From the NCBI RefSeq assembly GCF_024679095.1, contig NW_026110567.1:35986-99985 (forward strand): 64,000 nt of DNA. Reading direction: 5' to 3'. Positions within the stretch are counted from its first letter, which is position 1. Each line of letters starts with the position of its first letter. Both the position numbers and the translations under genes were made by a program. This stretch comes from Eriocheir sinensis (taxonomy: Eukaryota; Arthropoda; Malacostraca; Decapoda; Varunidae). Below the pieces are notes generated by a model. That model was not told the origin of the DNA. It searched no databases and saw nothing but the letters and a program-made list of their open reading frames with translations. This document shows positions 1 through 10,553 of this stretch, piece after piece.

Positions 1-165
1 TCAGGGTTGACAACGCTCAACACGTTAAGATTTTCTAAGCCGACGCCGCCGCCACCACCTTGTTGATGGTGGTGTTTGGCAATGTCAATATGCATGTTCC
101 GGAGATGAATGAGAGGTACCATATTGCGGAGACACTCTGAAATCATTTTCTCAGAAACAAATTTA
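1..165 (-). pseudogene. Edge fragment of an unidentified viral-type gene
   Basis: A minus-strand frame is open from about 165 to the left edge and continues outside the window. It contains a short His-rich stretch followed by five glycines. The upstream side runs straight into the 106-bp palindromic repeat array at about 166, so the gene appears cut by the repeats. No family is recognised. The composition resembles the other viral-type genes in the window. Confidence 0.4.
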
Positions 166-835
166 GTCTTCCGAAGCTTCAGATTCTGTTCACACTCCAA
201 TTAAGAATTGGATGCATCATAACTGAAAAACACACATTCGCCTTAAGGGATCGAAGTGAATGTGTGTTTTAGTCTTCCGAAGCTTCAGATTCTGTTAACA
301 CTCCAATTAAGAATTGGATGCATCATAACTCAAAAACACACATTCGCCTTAAGGGATCAAAGTGAATGTGTGTTTTAGTCTTCCGAAGCTTCAGATTCTG
401 TTCACACTCCAATTAAGAATTGGATGCATCATAACTCAAAAACACACATTCGCCTTAAGGGATCAAAGTGAATGTGTGTTTTAGTCTTCCGAAGCTTCAG
501 ATTCTGTTAACAATCCAATTAAGAATTGGATGCATCATAACTCAAAAACACACATTCGCCTTAAGGGATCAAAGTGAATGTCTGTTTTAGTCTTCCGAAG
601 CTTCAGATTCTGTTAACACTCCAATTAAGAATTGGATGCATCATAACTCAAAAACACACATTCGCCTTAAGGGATCGAAGTGAATGTGTGTTTTAGTCTT
701 CCGGAGCCTCAGATTCTGTTAACACTCCAATTAAGAATTGGATGCATCATAACTGAAAAACACACATTCGCCTTAAGGGATCGAAGTGAATGTGTGTTTT
801 AGTCTTCCGGAGCTTCCGATTCTGTTAACACTCCA
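166..835. repeat. 106-bp palindromic repeat array (hr-like)
   Basis: About six head-to-tail units of 106 bp. Each unit holds a 13-bp perfect inverted repeat (AAAACACACATTC / GAATGTGTGTTTT) around an 18-bp loop, plus a second small palindrome CCAATTAAGAATTGG. Units differ by a few substitutions. The same unit recurs at 42.77-43.1 kb. The form resembles the homologous regions of baculoviruses and nimaviruses, which act as origins or enhancers; that role is inferred here. Confidence 0.85.
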
Positions 836-1103
836 ATTGGAAGATTTGATTTGATAAATTTAATACACCCATGGGAAGCCGAACGCAGAGAAAGACAATA
901 AGAAAAGTCAAAGACACATTCATCTCGATAGAGTTTATTCTCAGTTACGTTATTACATCTGGATCTGTATCAAATTATCATCAACTACATCAACTACAAA
1001 GTCATTATAGAGTTTGTATTATGTTACAGTTGAATGTAGTCTAACCTTGATTGAGTTGCATGTATGTCTTTGTCTTGCGAAGCTTCCGATTCTGAAATCA
1101 GTT
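836..1103. repeat. Degenerate repeat-arm material
   Basis: No gene seen. The stretch contains partial copies of the repeat arm (AAAGACACATTCATCT, GAAGCTTCCGATTCTGA) mixed with AT-rich sequence, and joins the palindromic array to the 630-bp inverted repeat. Confidence 0.5.
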
Positions 1104-1735
1104 ATCGTCAAATATCTCGAGGTCTCCGTCCGATTCTGATCTAGCGAAGTTTGCTACCGCGTTTCGCTACTTGTCAATTCACCGTTGCCAGCAACGAGTA
1201 AAGTCAGCCGAGACCCTGTGAGCCACTGCAGCTCGCTAGCAGCTCACCCCCCACCGTGTTGAACCCCACCGCCCAACACCCGAGCCGAGAAACTCTCGGC
1301 TAACTGGCCGGGAGTGACCCGATGAGGTGTTCCCCCCCCTAAAAAGTCCACTTACGGCTCAAACCGGGCGACCGGACCGCCCGATTCTGCACCTGTTAGG
1401 GATGAAATGCGTGACGCAAGCGCGCCGATATCGTGAGTTACCACTGAAAGTCAGAATGCGACGCTTCCTCCTCCCGATTTGGAGCGTAGGGATAACTGAA
1501 CTATTTTTACGGATGGGTTTCGGTCACGACGGTCGACGATTTGGACCATTCGGGAGGCAGAATCGGTCGCGCTCGTCACCCTATATGTTCACAGGTGTGC
1601 TCAAGGCACTTCGCTACACGCTAGATGCGCTACTAAGGTGACTTAGGACCGTCACTGGTAACGCTGGGGAGGTCGTCGTCAAAAAAACCCCATAGCCCTT
1701 ACACCCCCGCTTACCCTCCACCCCCCGCATCTCTT
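1104..1735 (+). repeat. 630-bp dispersed inverted repeat, copy A
   Basis: A relatively GC-rich block whose reverse complement occurs at 29716-30345, about 28 kb away. Identity is high with a few substitutions and small indels. A 104-aa open frame across it is not conserved as a protein between the copies, so I do not call a gene. It could be a host dispersed repeat or a viral inverted repeat. No terminal inverted repeats or target duplications were found. Confidence 0.8.
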
Positions 1736-1759
1736 AATTTTAAGAATCGGGCATTTTCA

Positions 1760-2179
1760 AACACATGTTCACCTCACACAAGGTTAGACGATATTCAGTA
1801 CGAACTAGATTCAGAATCGGAAGCTTCGAAAGACAAAGACACACATTCACCTCACACAAGGTTAGACGACATTCAGTACGAACTAGATTCAGAATCGGAA
1901 GCTTCGAAAGACAAAGACACACATTCACCTCACACAAGGTTAGACGACATTCAGTACGAACTAGATTCAGAATCGAAAGCTTCGGAAGACAAAGACACGC
2001 ATTCACCTCACACAAGGTTAGAAGACATTCAGTACGAACTAGATTCAGAATCGGAAGCTTCGAAAGACAAAGACACGCATTCACCTCACACAAGGTTAGA
2101 CGACATTCAGTACGAACTATATTCAGAATTGGCAGCTTCGAAAGACAAAGACACACATTCACCTCACACAAGGTTTGAC
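1760..2179. repeat. 78-bp tandem array, left part (split by LTR element)
   Basis: Five or more direct units of 78 bp, each with AGAATCGGAAGCTTCG, then AAAGACACACATTCACCT, then GGTTAGACGACATTCAGT. The period is a multiple of three, so long frames open by chance on both strands (26-aa protein repeats); these are not genes. The array stops at the retrotransposon target site and resumes at 5320. Confidence 0.9.
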
Positions 2180-2596
2180 TGTAGCAGCCACCGCTCAAGC
2201 AGTCGCGTGCTCTCTTCCAGTGAAAACGGAAAATGGGGCGTTGCAGTATAGACTCATTGTTCATTCTTATTTTGTGTCAATGTTTTCGTTCGTGCTCCCG
2301 TCTCGCTGTTTCTTGTGCGTCTAATTGTTTATCTCTTGTTACTTGTTTACCTTTGACTGTCCGTCCACGTTCTCTTGTTGTCCACCGTTACACATTGTTC
2401 CACACATACACCAACACTTAAATGTTAACCTACACAAACAACATTCACACAAACGCATACACAAACAAACACCTATCATATGTGTTGTCCTTGTGATGAT
2501 GAGGTGTGTAAGTTCTGTCCAATAAAGCAACCCTGCGGATATGACTTTCTCTATCCGTGAACCGATTAGCACTTAGAACACTCGCTACCACCAACA
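2180..2596 (+). repeat. 5' LTR
   Basis: Begins TGTAGCAGCC and ends ACCAACA, giving the canonical TG...CA ends. It contains a poly(A) signal AATAAA at 2521-2526. The same 417 bp is found at 4903-5319. Confidence 0.92.
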
Positions 2597-2598
2597 AT

Positions 2599-2612
2599 TG
2601 GTGACCCCGGAG
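2599..2612 (+). promoter_or_regulatory. Primer binding site of the LTR element
   Basis: TGGTGACCCCG lies two bases after the 5' LTR and is complementary to a tRNA 3' end of the form CGGGGTCACCA. The exact tRNA was not identified. Confidence 0.75.
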
Positions 2613-2819
2613 TGTTGCTATGGTTCAAGGTGGCTTATAGCCGGTGCCGTTTTAAGGGCACTCTCTCCTAGAGTGGAGGACCTGGGCAGGGTAACTTGTC
2701 CATTCGTCCGCCCTCTCCTGGGGCAAAAATCCTCACCTCCATTCGGGGTTCGTGGGGCTGAGCACTCAGGTCGGGAGAAATATTACGCCGTAGGCGTAGC
2801 TGCCACCTTCAGGGTTCTC

Positions 2820-3090
2820 CCCCAGGCGCCCTCTGCGCCTTCCCCAAGCACCCTCTGTGCCTCCCCCAGGCACCCTTTGTGCCCTCCCCTAGGCGCCTTC
2901 TGCGCCTTCCCCAGGCACCCTCTGTGCGCCTCTTCCAGGCACCCTCTGTGCGCCTCTTCCAGGCACCCTCTGTGCGCCTCTTCCAGGCACCCTCTGTGCG
3001 CCTCTTCCAGGCACCCTCTGTGCGCCTCTTCCAGGCTCCCTCTGTGCGCCTCTTCTAGGCTCCCTCTGTGCGCCTCCTCCAGGCATCTTC
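2820..3090 (+). repeat. 24-bp tandem repeats inside the LTR element
   Basis: Repeats of about 24 bp (GTGCGCCTCTTCCAGGCACC type), more regular after 2925. They keep open frames on both strands, but the encoded peptides are simple repeats, so no protein is claimed. A Thr/His-rich stretch of ACACA and AGTG tracts follows to about 3370. Confidence 0.8.
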
Positions 3091-3559
3091 AGCGCCCTTC
3101 AGGCATCTTTTGTGCCCCATGGTGCTTCTCCCGGCGCTCACCCACCCACCCCCACCCCTCCTCCTCCCTGCTTTTCTGCTGGTCCGGCGACTGAGACACG
3201 CACATCGTGTGACACACTACACAGACTCAGTGAACACTCAAACACAGTGCGACATATTACTGAGACACACAGTGCCACACACTCAGTGTACACGCCATAC
3301 AGACAAAGTGTATACGCCGCCACACACCACACAGACTCAGAGAGACACGCAAACACTGTGTGACACCCCACTGGGACTACTAGCTGCCTCCTGGATTAAC
3401 CACCGCCTCCTGGATCTACCACCGTCGTCTTGGATTATCCTACACTTGTGGATCTTTGTGTACAGTGCAGTGTGTCCAGCAACAGTTCAGTGCAGCGCGT
3501 CCCCAGCAACAGTTAGTGTCACAGTGTTCCCACTAAGTGTACAGTGTTGTGTTACAGTG

Positions 3560-4160
3560 CCTTTTTGAACACTGGTTCACTCCCCGAGCCACAGAGGCCC
3601 CTGGCACGTGCCAGCGCCTACAGTACACGCAGTTCGTTTTACTCTCACGGACTGCCGCGGCTCCTGGCACATGCTAGCGCCCCTAACTTTTCAACTCGCT
3701 GTGGCCCCCGGCTCGCTGGCATCTAGCGCCTTCCCACGCAGTCGTTCGACGCACTCACGACTGCCGCGGCTCCTGGCATATGCTTGCGCCCCTCAATTCT
3801 CAACCGGCTGTGGTCCCTGGCACGCTGGCATCTAGCGCCTTTCCACGCAGTCATTCGACGCCCTCACGGACTGCCAAGGCCCCTGACACGCTGGCAGCTG
3901 GCGCCTTTAATACACGCAGTCGTTCTACTCTCACCGACTGCCGAGGCCCCTGACACGCTGTCAGCTAGCGCCTTCACACGCAGTTCCCTCGACGCACTCT
4001 ATGACTGCCGTGGCCCCCGGCGCGTTTACGCCAGTGCCTATTGCCCATCTCCACGCCGCTCGACTTCACCAAACCTGACGACGACATGCAACTCTTCCTC
4101 TACTACGGCGGTGTCCTTCAGAGCACCACTCTTCTGCTCAGGACCCGTCTATGTGGTTCG
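3560..4160 (+). repeat. Internal region of the LTR element, imperfect repeats
   Basis: Imperfect units of about 100 bp containing CTGCCGCGGCTCCTGGCA-like text, each followed by a cysteine-poor, Pro/Ala-rich frame. An open frame runs from 3784 to 4767, mostly because of repeats. It may include a relic of gag, but nothing diagnostic (such as a CCHC knuckle) is visible. Confidence 0.5.
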
Positions 4161-4369
4161 CGATTCGGGAGTGCGGATTCAAGCCTTCCAGGATCTATTA
4201 AACAGCCAACCACTCAACTCACCGCAGCTCAACTTACGCAGCCCACCTTACGCAGCCCACCTTACGCAGCCCACCTTACGCAGCCCACCTCACGCTGCTC
4301 AACTCCTCGCTGCTCAACTCCTCGCTGCTCAACCCCTCGCTGCTCAACTCATCGCTGCTCAACACTTCA

Positions 4370-4765
4370 GCTCGACTCACCGTAGCTGTCTCCTACGCGC
4401 TACTCACTCCAGCTCGACTCACCGTAGCTGTCTCCTACGCGCTACTCACTCCAGCTCGACTCACCGTAGCTGTTGTCACCGCATTAGTCACTCCAGCTCG
4501 ACTCACCGTAGCTGTTGTCACCGCATTAGTCACTCCAGCTCGACTCACCGTAGCTGTTGTCACTGCATTAGTCACTCCAGCTCGACTCACCGTAGCTGTT
4601 GTCACTGCACTACTCACTCCAGCTCGACTCACCGTAGCTGTTGTCACCGCATTACTCACTCCAGCTCGACTCACCGTAGCTGTTGTCACCGCATTACTCA
4701 CTCCAGCTCGACTTACTGTAGCTGTTGTCACTGCACTACTCACCTCAGCTCGACTCACCGTAGCT
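4370..4765 (+). repeat. 42-bp tandem repeats inside the LTR element
   Basis: About nine units of 42 bp (CTCACTCCAGCTCGACTCAC followed by CGTAGCTGTTGTCACCGC). Because 42 is a multiple of three, all frames tend to stay open. Shorter units precede it from 4200. Confidence 0.85.
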
Positions 4766-4902
4766 GAACACTACTCAACGCAACTCTACTCAGCGCAACT
4801 CACCGCGCAACACTACACACCGCAACGCATCAAAGTCTGCCACAGCGCCCCCGCACCTGGGAAGATTTCGTTCCTCCTTCCTCGTCACTGGGGGGGAGTA
4901 CT

Positions 4903-5319
4903 TGTAGCAGCCACCGCTCAAGCAGTCGCGTGCTCTCTTCCAGTGAAAACGGAAAATGGGGCGTTGCAGTATAGACTCATTGTTCATTCTTATTTTGTGT
5001 CAATGTTTTCGTTCGTGCTCCCGTCTCGCTGTTTCTTGTGCGTCTAATTGTTTATCTCTTGTTACTTGTTTACCTTTGACTGTCCGTCCACGTTCTCTTG
5101 TTGTCCACCGTTACACATTGTTCCACACATACACCAACACTTAAATGTTAACCTACACAAACAACATTCACACAAACGCATACACAAACAAACACCTATC
5201 ATATGTGTTGTCCTTGTGATGATGAGGTGTGTAAGTTCTGTCCAATAAAGCAACCCTGCGGATATGACTTTCTCTATCCGTGAACCGATTAGCACTTAGA
5301 ACACTCGCTACCACCAACA
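4903..5319 (+). repeat. 3' LTR
   Basis: The same 417 bp as the 5' LTR, preceded by the purine-rich run GGGGGGGAGTA at 4890-4900 that can serve as the polypurine tract. Its poly(A) signal is at 5244-5249. Confidence 0.92.
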
Positions 5320-5323
5320 TGAC

Positions 5324-5458
5324 GACATTCAGTACGAACTAGATTCAGAATTGGCAGCTTCGGAAGACAAAGACACACATTCACCTCACACAAGGTTAGA
5401 CGACATTCAGTACGAACTAGATTCAGAATCGGAAGCTTCGGAAGACAAAGACACACAT
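5324..5458. repeat. 78-bp tandem array, right part
   Basis: Continuation of the array at 1760-2179 after the LTR element. It ends exactly at the 3' end of the next minus-strand gene, suggesting the array expanded at, or recombined into, that gene end. Confidence 0.85.
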
Positions 5459-6210
5459 TCACCTATTAGCATCATCATCGTCGTCATTCTCCTCCTCCTC
5501 CTCCTCCTCTTCGGAAGTTGAAGAGTCATCATGCCGGCGTCGCCGCCGCTGGTGTTCTTCGTCTCCGAATCCTCCTACCTATTTTTTCTTGGTGTAATTC
5601 CACCATCGATTTTTTAACGAGTCAGCTGCCTGCGGGGGCAGATTAGCCACCCCACCAGTGGGAGAGAGACAATGCATCATGAAGTAATAAGCGCTCTGGA
5701 ACATACCCGTTGTGAAAAACGACATTTTTTCAAGTGATAAAATAGAATGGAGATAGCGAGTCAACATTAGCAGGTTGTCGTGACTTATTGGTAACTTAGA
5801 GACATCAACGGAATTGGGAAGATAGACGATATCATCTGCTTGTTCGTCTCGGATGGGCATGTTCATCGTTTTGTGTTCAACGATAGATTTTAAAGCTTTG
5901 ATTAATTATCGGCGCTGAGATTCAATGGTTTGATTTTTGTTATGTCCTTCTCCTTTCTTATTGCTCTTCTTCTCAAAGGCTATGGCATTTTCAAGGATGT
6001 TAATATTGACGCCTATGAGTAAGTTTCGAATACTAGGTAATCGACCATCACCTCTGTACTTGTCGTGGACGAACCGCATCACTCTACTCAACACGTGAAT
6101 GGCATCGGCACTGGTGTATTTCTCTCCGCCTCTATCGTCCAACAAGTCTAAGATTCTCGGACAGAAAAGAGTGGTGATGTGTTCCTTCAACTGATCTAAC
6201 TCATGGAGGT
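5459..6210 (-). pseudogene. Viral-type gene with two in-frame stops and an acidic tail
   Basis: One minus-strand frame runs for about 250 codons and is cut by two single stops, TAA at 5906-5908 and TAG at 5579-5581, with no frame change at either. The last part is Arg-rich and then a run of seven Glu and several Asp, ending in TGA at 5459-5461. The middle contains a helical segment ending in a Trp-Trp pair. The 5' side is lost in the 87-bp array at about 6210. No family is recognised. Nonsense decay of an endogenous copy is the simplest reading; stop readthrough is possible but unsupported. Confidence 0.55.
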
Positions 6211-7395
6211 AACACCCCTGTGATTGATAGGAGAGACAACACCAATTCGCGCGTTATTTGTTTAACACCCCTGTAATTTAGCATGTGTAGATAAGAGGGA
6301 GGAGACGTCACCAATTCGCGTGTTGCTTCCTGTGTCTTTAACTTCCTGTAATTTAGCATGTGTCGATGTAACGCCCTTGTAATTTAGCATGTGTCAATAA
6401 GAGGGAGGAGAAGGAGACTACTACGTCACCAATTCGCGCGTTACTTCCTGTGTGTCTTTAACACCCTTGTAATTTAGCATGTGTCAATAAGAGGGAGAAG
6501 AAGGAGACTACGTCACCAATTCGCGCGTTACTTCCTGTGTGTCTTTAACACCCATGTAATTTAGCATGTGTCAATAAGAGGGAGGAGAAGGAGACTACGT
6601 CACCAATTCGCGCGTTGTTTCCTGTATGTCTTTACTACCCTTGTGATTTAGCATGTGTTAATAAGAGATACTGATTGATAGGAGGAGACTAACGTCACCA
6701 ATTCGCGTTGTGATTTAGCATGTGTTAATAAGAGATACTGATTGATAGGAGGAGACTAACGTCACCAATTCGCGCGTTGCTTCCTGTATATCTTTACCAC
6801 CCACAAATTCGCGTGTTGCTTCCTGTGTCTTTAACACCCTTGTAATTTAGCATGTCTCAATAAGAGGGAGGAGAAGGAGACTACGTCACCAATTCGCGCG
6901 TTACTTCCTGTGTGTCTTTAACACCCATGTTATTTAGCATGTGTCAATAAGAGGGAGGAGGAGGAGACTACGTCACCAATTCGCACGTTGCTTAATGTGT
7001 GTCTTTAAAAATCGCGCGTTGCTTCCTCACCAATTCGCGTGTTACTTCCTGTGTGTCTTTAACACCCCTGCTGTAATTTAGCATGTGTCAATAAGAGGGA
7101 GGAGAAGGAGACTACGTCACCAATTCGCGCGTTGTTTCCTGTGTGTCTTTACCACCCTTGTGATTTAGCATGTTTTAATAAAAGGAGAGAAGAAGACTAC
7201 GTCACCAATTCGCGCGTTGGTGCGTTGCTTCCTGTTACCACCCCTGTAATTTAGCACGTGTCAATAAGAGGGAGGAGAAGGAGACTACGTCACCAATTTG
7301 CGCGTTACTTCCTGTGTGTCTTTAACACCCCTGTAATTTAGCATGTGTCAATAAGAGGGAGGAGAAGGAGACTCGTCACCAATTCGCGCAACGTC
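6211..7395. repeat. 87-bp tandem array
   Basis: About thirteen imperfect units of about 87 bp built from AATTTAGCATGTGTCAATAA, GGGAGGAGAAGGAGACTACG, TCACCAATTCGCGCGTTACT and TCCTGTGTGTCTTTAACACC. Several units are shortened. No coding frame. GACTACGTCAC inside the unit resembles the TGACGTA motif of the arrays at 8.0 and 10.6 kb read on the other strand. Confidence 0.85.
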
Positions 7396-7530
7396 AGTGA
7401 AGAGAGATGGACGGCACAAGCGAGTAGAATTGGTGCCCGTTAAGACTGAAAATATACATTCACATCATGAAAACAAACACTACATTCACACTAAGCAATT
7501 TTTTTCTCTTATAGTTGAGAATGTACGAGA
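7396..7530. other. Spacer without visible gene
   Basis: A short transition between two tandem arrays. Nothing codes here that I can support. Confidence 0.4.
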
Positions 7531-8019
7531 GCGGGACGCTGAATGCTGGGTTGAGAGCGGAAGGTGAATGTGAATGTGTTTTAGACTCGCCACTAGCCCG
7601 ATTCTGAGGCGAGCGGGACGCTGAATGCTGGGTTGAGAGCGGAAGGGTGAATGTGTGTTTTAGACTCGCCAGTAGCCCGATTCTGAGGCGAGCGGGACGC
7701 TGAATACTGGGTTGAGAGCGAAAGAGTGAATGTGTGTTTTAGACTGGCCAGTAGCCCAATTCTGAGGCGAGCGGGACGCTGAATGCTCAGTTAAGAGCGG
7801 AATGGAGAATATGTGTTTTAGACTCGCCAGTAGCCCGATTCTGAGGCGAGCGGGACGCTGAATGCTCAGTTAAGAGCGGAAGGGTGAATGTGTGTTTTAG
7901 ACTCTCCAGTAGCCCGATTCTGAGGCGAGCGGGACGCTGAATGCTGGGTTGAGAGCGAAAGAGTGAATGTGTGTTTTAGACTGGCCAGTAGCCCGATTCT
8001 GAGGCGAGCGGGACGCTCG
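7531..8019. repeat. 79-bp tandem array
   Basis: Six units of about 79 bp with GAGGCGAGCGGGACGCTGAA, GTGAATGTGTGTTTTAGAC and TAGCCCGATTCTGAGG. The core GAATGTGTGTTTTAG and the GATTCTGA ending are shared with the repeat arm found elsewhere, so this looks like a diverged subfamily. Confidence 0.85.
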
Positions 8020-8470
8020 CCTCAATATTGTGACTACGTCACAATATTATTACGTCACTACTATATGTGTAATTAACACCCTCGTGTTTCTTGCAGGTGA
8101 TTATCACCCTCGTGTTATTATTAGACTACGTCACAGTGTTATTATGTCACTACTATATGTGCAATTAACACCCTCGTGTTTTTTGCAGGTGATTATCACC
8201 CTCGTGTTATTACTAGACTATGTCACAGTATTGTTACATCACTACTATTTTTGCAGATAATTTAGAGACTACGTCACAGTATACTTCATTACTATATGTG
8301 CAATTAACACCCTCGTGATTTTGCAGGTGATTATCACCCTCATGATATTACTAGACTACGTCACAGTATTGTTACATCACTACTATTTTTGCAGAATCTA
8401 GAGACTACGTCACAATATTGTTACGTCACTATTATATGTGCAATTAACACCCTCGTGATTTTGCGGAAGA
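8020..8470. repeat. TGACGTA-type array, minus orientation
   Basis: Tandem copies of GACTACGTCACAGTATTGTT, ACATCACTACTATTTTTGCA, ATTAACACCCTCGTG and GGTGATTATCACCCTCGTG. This is the reverse orientation of the array at 10.56-11.33 kb. Each unit carries TACGTCA motifs and the short palindrome GGTGATTATCACC. Confidence 0.85.
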
Positions 8471-8512
8471 ACAATGTATTTACAATCAGCAGCAGCAACG
8501 TCAAAAACAAGC

Positions 8513-9304
8513 ACAGGCAAGTCGTCAGTATCCTCATTATGACGCTTGGTATTCGCCTTCTTATTACCAGGAACTGCAACCAATTTGCGGGTGATGAGGA
8601 CACTCGTCTTAACACGCCATAGCTGATTTTCAGTCGTCTCCTCTTCAACGAAGGGAACAAGCTCATTACCGATTGGAATCGACTCCTCCTCCTTCACTGG
8701 AACCGACTCCTCCTCTGGAACTGGAACCGACTCCTCCTCTGGAACTGGAACCATCTCCTCCTCTGGAACTGGAACCGACTCCTCCTCTGGAACATCCTCC
8801 TCCTCCTCCTCTTCACCAGGTGCGTAGACTGGAATGTCCACCTCATTATCCTCCTCCTCCTCCTCCTCCTCCTCGTTGTTGTTGTCGTCTTCTTCGTCAT
8901 CCTGTTCCTCCTCTTCCTCTTCGTTATCGTCATCCTCTTCCTCTTCGTTATCGTCCTCGTCGTCGTCATCGTCATCCTCCTCCTCCTCCTCCTCGTTGAC
9001 TACGTCATCGTCTTCAACCGGACTGTACAAGGGTACCAATCCTCATCGACATTTTCACTGATAACGACTGGATCATACCTGTTATCGATGAACTTGAAGA
9101 CACCAGGTGAAACCTCTTCTTTGAATGCAGCTGCTTTGTTATTGATGACGTGTGAATCCATGATGTTCATGTCATCGTCCAACAGAGCGAATTCTGATGA
9201 CGAAGGGATGGTGTTGTCTGAAGATCAATGTGGTCCTGCCATGTTGCAATTCGCGGTGGGTGAAGGGCTTTGAGCACACCACACAATCATACTTGTGATA
9301 GTAG
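8513..9304 (-). pseudogene. Truncated copy of the RING/acidic gene (copy 1)
   Basis: Nearly identical to 45889-46676. It keeps the acidic part (long Glu/Asp runs, then about seven PxPEEE-like repeats with Val/Pro) and the Ser/Asp-poor linker before it, but lacks the RING cysteines and the original C-terminus. The frame break between linker and acidic part is present in both copies, so it predates the duplication. Within the acidic part this copy has no frameshift, whereas the 46-kb copy lacks one G. Both ends are sharp junctions, on the left with unique sequence beside the TGACGTA array and on the right with the next gene fragment at 9305. Confidence 0.75.
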
Positions 9305-9307
9305 CGC

Positions 9308-9673
9308 ATGAGATTACGTGCCATAGTGGAAGCCCACAAACACAGTAAGTCAGACGTGCACATTGGAATCATGAACGAGTTAAGCAAAGACTCATACGAT
9401 AAAAGACATCTTTACATAGCGTCCAAACTTTTAGCGATTAAAGAAATGAACCAAAAGAGTGTTCATTCGATCACATACGATTATTTACTGGCCGCGAATG
9501 GAATCAAGTCCCATTTGCACGTAGCGGCGAATGTATTGTGCAAATTCCTTAAAAACGATTCCATTGAAATCTTTTTAAACTCGAGTCTCATGCAACTCGG
9601 GTTATTCGTGTCGCTCGTGTTGAACAACATTATCTTTAGATGTATCTCGAAAGACAACAAGACATCATCTTAA
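9308..9673 (+). pseudogene. Viral-type ORF, probably 5'-truncated
   Basis: A 121-aa frame that opens at the duplication junction and continues to TAA at 9671. The body is mixed helical with a hydrophobic stretch near residues 95-112. The start ATG lies only a few bases after the junction, so the original N-terminus is probably missing. No family recognised. The next gene begins about 70 bp downstream on the same strand. Confidence 0.45.
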
Positions 9674-9742
9674 AGTGAAACAGATAAAAAAAATGTTTAT
9701 CCTGATCGACTTCTGTGTTGAAATTAAAAGGCTTTCAATCTA

Positions 9743-10553
9743 ATGGGGTACAACAAGGCTAAACGACTATACGGAACTGAGAAACCTGATGAATTGAGTC
9801 AACAGGCGGACTGGGCCATCGCACAAACTGTCATCGGTGCTTACAAACAATTGAGGACCGCCTCTCTTGAAAAGAAATACTATTCCAAAACAGCATCGTA
9901 TCCAAAACGAAGCCAAATTTAATAGAGATTCTCAACGGGGTTAGTGTCATGAACAAGGCTTTCCAAACTACATCGTGTGAGAAAGCTGACTCTTAAATTT
10001 GTCAGACGATAAGATAAGAGCGTACGTCTTGAAAGAAGTAATGAGTCACGACAAATTGAAGCGTGTCAATGGTGACACTAGCACTGCCTTGCGGTTCGCA
10101 GGTTTAGTTATCGCTTACAAGAAGTTCCTTTGGGATGTGAAGCGACCATCGCAGCATTCTTCCCCACCACCATTACCTACCGAAAGAGAGTGTTTGATTT
10201 TAACGGACACGATCATGCGCTCCTCGTCGTCATTGGCTAACGATCCAAGTAAACCCTTTGTTGATTTTATAGCCGGTAAAAACAATAACAGTGAATACAA
10301 CGACAAAACCAACAACGATATACTGACTAGTATTCTTAGAGGTGTTAAGTCAATTCACGTATTCGTTCGCAACTTTATCGTCAATGCCGTTCAGAGTATA
10401 CTGGATATATTTCACTCTCGCTTCTGGGTGTCTCCCACGTACGATTACTCTCGTAACATACCTGTGGTATTAGGTGTCGATATTTTACTGCATAAATCTT
10501 TGGCTATGTTTGTTAAACAAATCAAATCGTTGAGTGGATTTGACGTAGTCTAA
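9743..10553 (+). pseudogene. Viral-type gene with two frameshifts
   Basis: Starts at ATG 9743 with a 59-aa basic/helical segment, shifts frame near 9920, shifts again near 9995, and then runs open for about 180 codons to TAA at 10551. The last part has a Pro/Ser-rich insert and a hydrophobic C-terminal third. Its final codons overlap the start of the TGACGTA array (GACGTAGTC at 10542-10550), so the true C-terminus may be replaced by repeat. The three parts make a protein of about 265 aa. No known domain recognised. Confidence 0.5.

Larger units (their letters stand above)
2180..5319 (+). mobile_element. Non-autonomous LTR retrotransposon
   Basis: A 3140-bp element with two 417-bp LTRs that read as identical, a primer binding site beginning TGGTGACCCCG just inside the 5' LTR, and a purine-rich tract before the 3' LTR. 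It is flanked by TGAC on both sides (2176-2179 and 5320-5323), a 4-bp target duplication that restores a normal 78-bp repeat unit when the element is removed. No gag, protease, reverse transcriptase or integrase can be seen; the interior is low-complexity repeats, so it depends on another element. Matching LTRs imply a recent insertion. The 4-bp duplication fits the Ty3/Gypsy range, but the superfamily is not proven. Confidence 0.9.

Noticed and set aside
166..835. CRISPR array
   Set aside because: Units are contiguous and nearly identical with no variable spacers, and the context is eukaryotic/viral.
1327..1641. 104-aa frame in the 630-bp inverted repeat
   Set aside because: In the second copy the same frame is broken and does not keep its sequence; no motif or start context.
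1740..2264. Long open frames on both strands across the 78-bp arrays (also at 14.5, 20.3, 21.5, 30.6 kb)
   Set aside because: The repeat period is a multiple of three, so 26-residue protein repeats appear automatically in several frames. No composition or start site supports a gene.
3784..4767. Gag-like protein in the LTR element
   Set aside because: Most of the frame is 42-bp tandem repeats; no zinc knuckle, protease or other retroelement motif.
8673..9061. Pro/Arg-rich and poly-Ser frames opposite the acidic gene (also 46.0-46.4 kb)
   Set aside because: Antisense or shifted readings of GAG/GAC-rich codons in the acidic tail.
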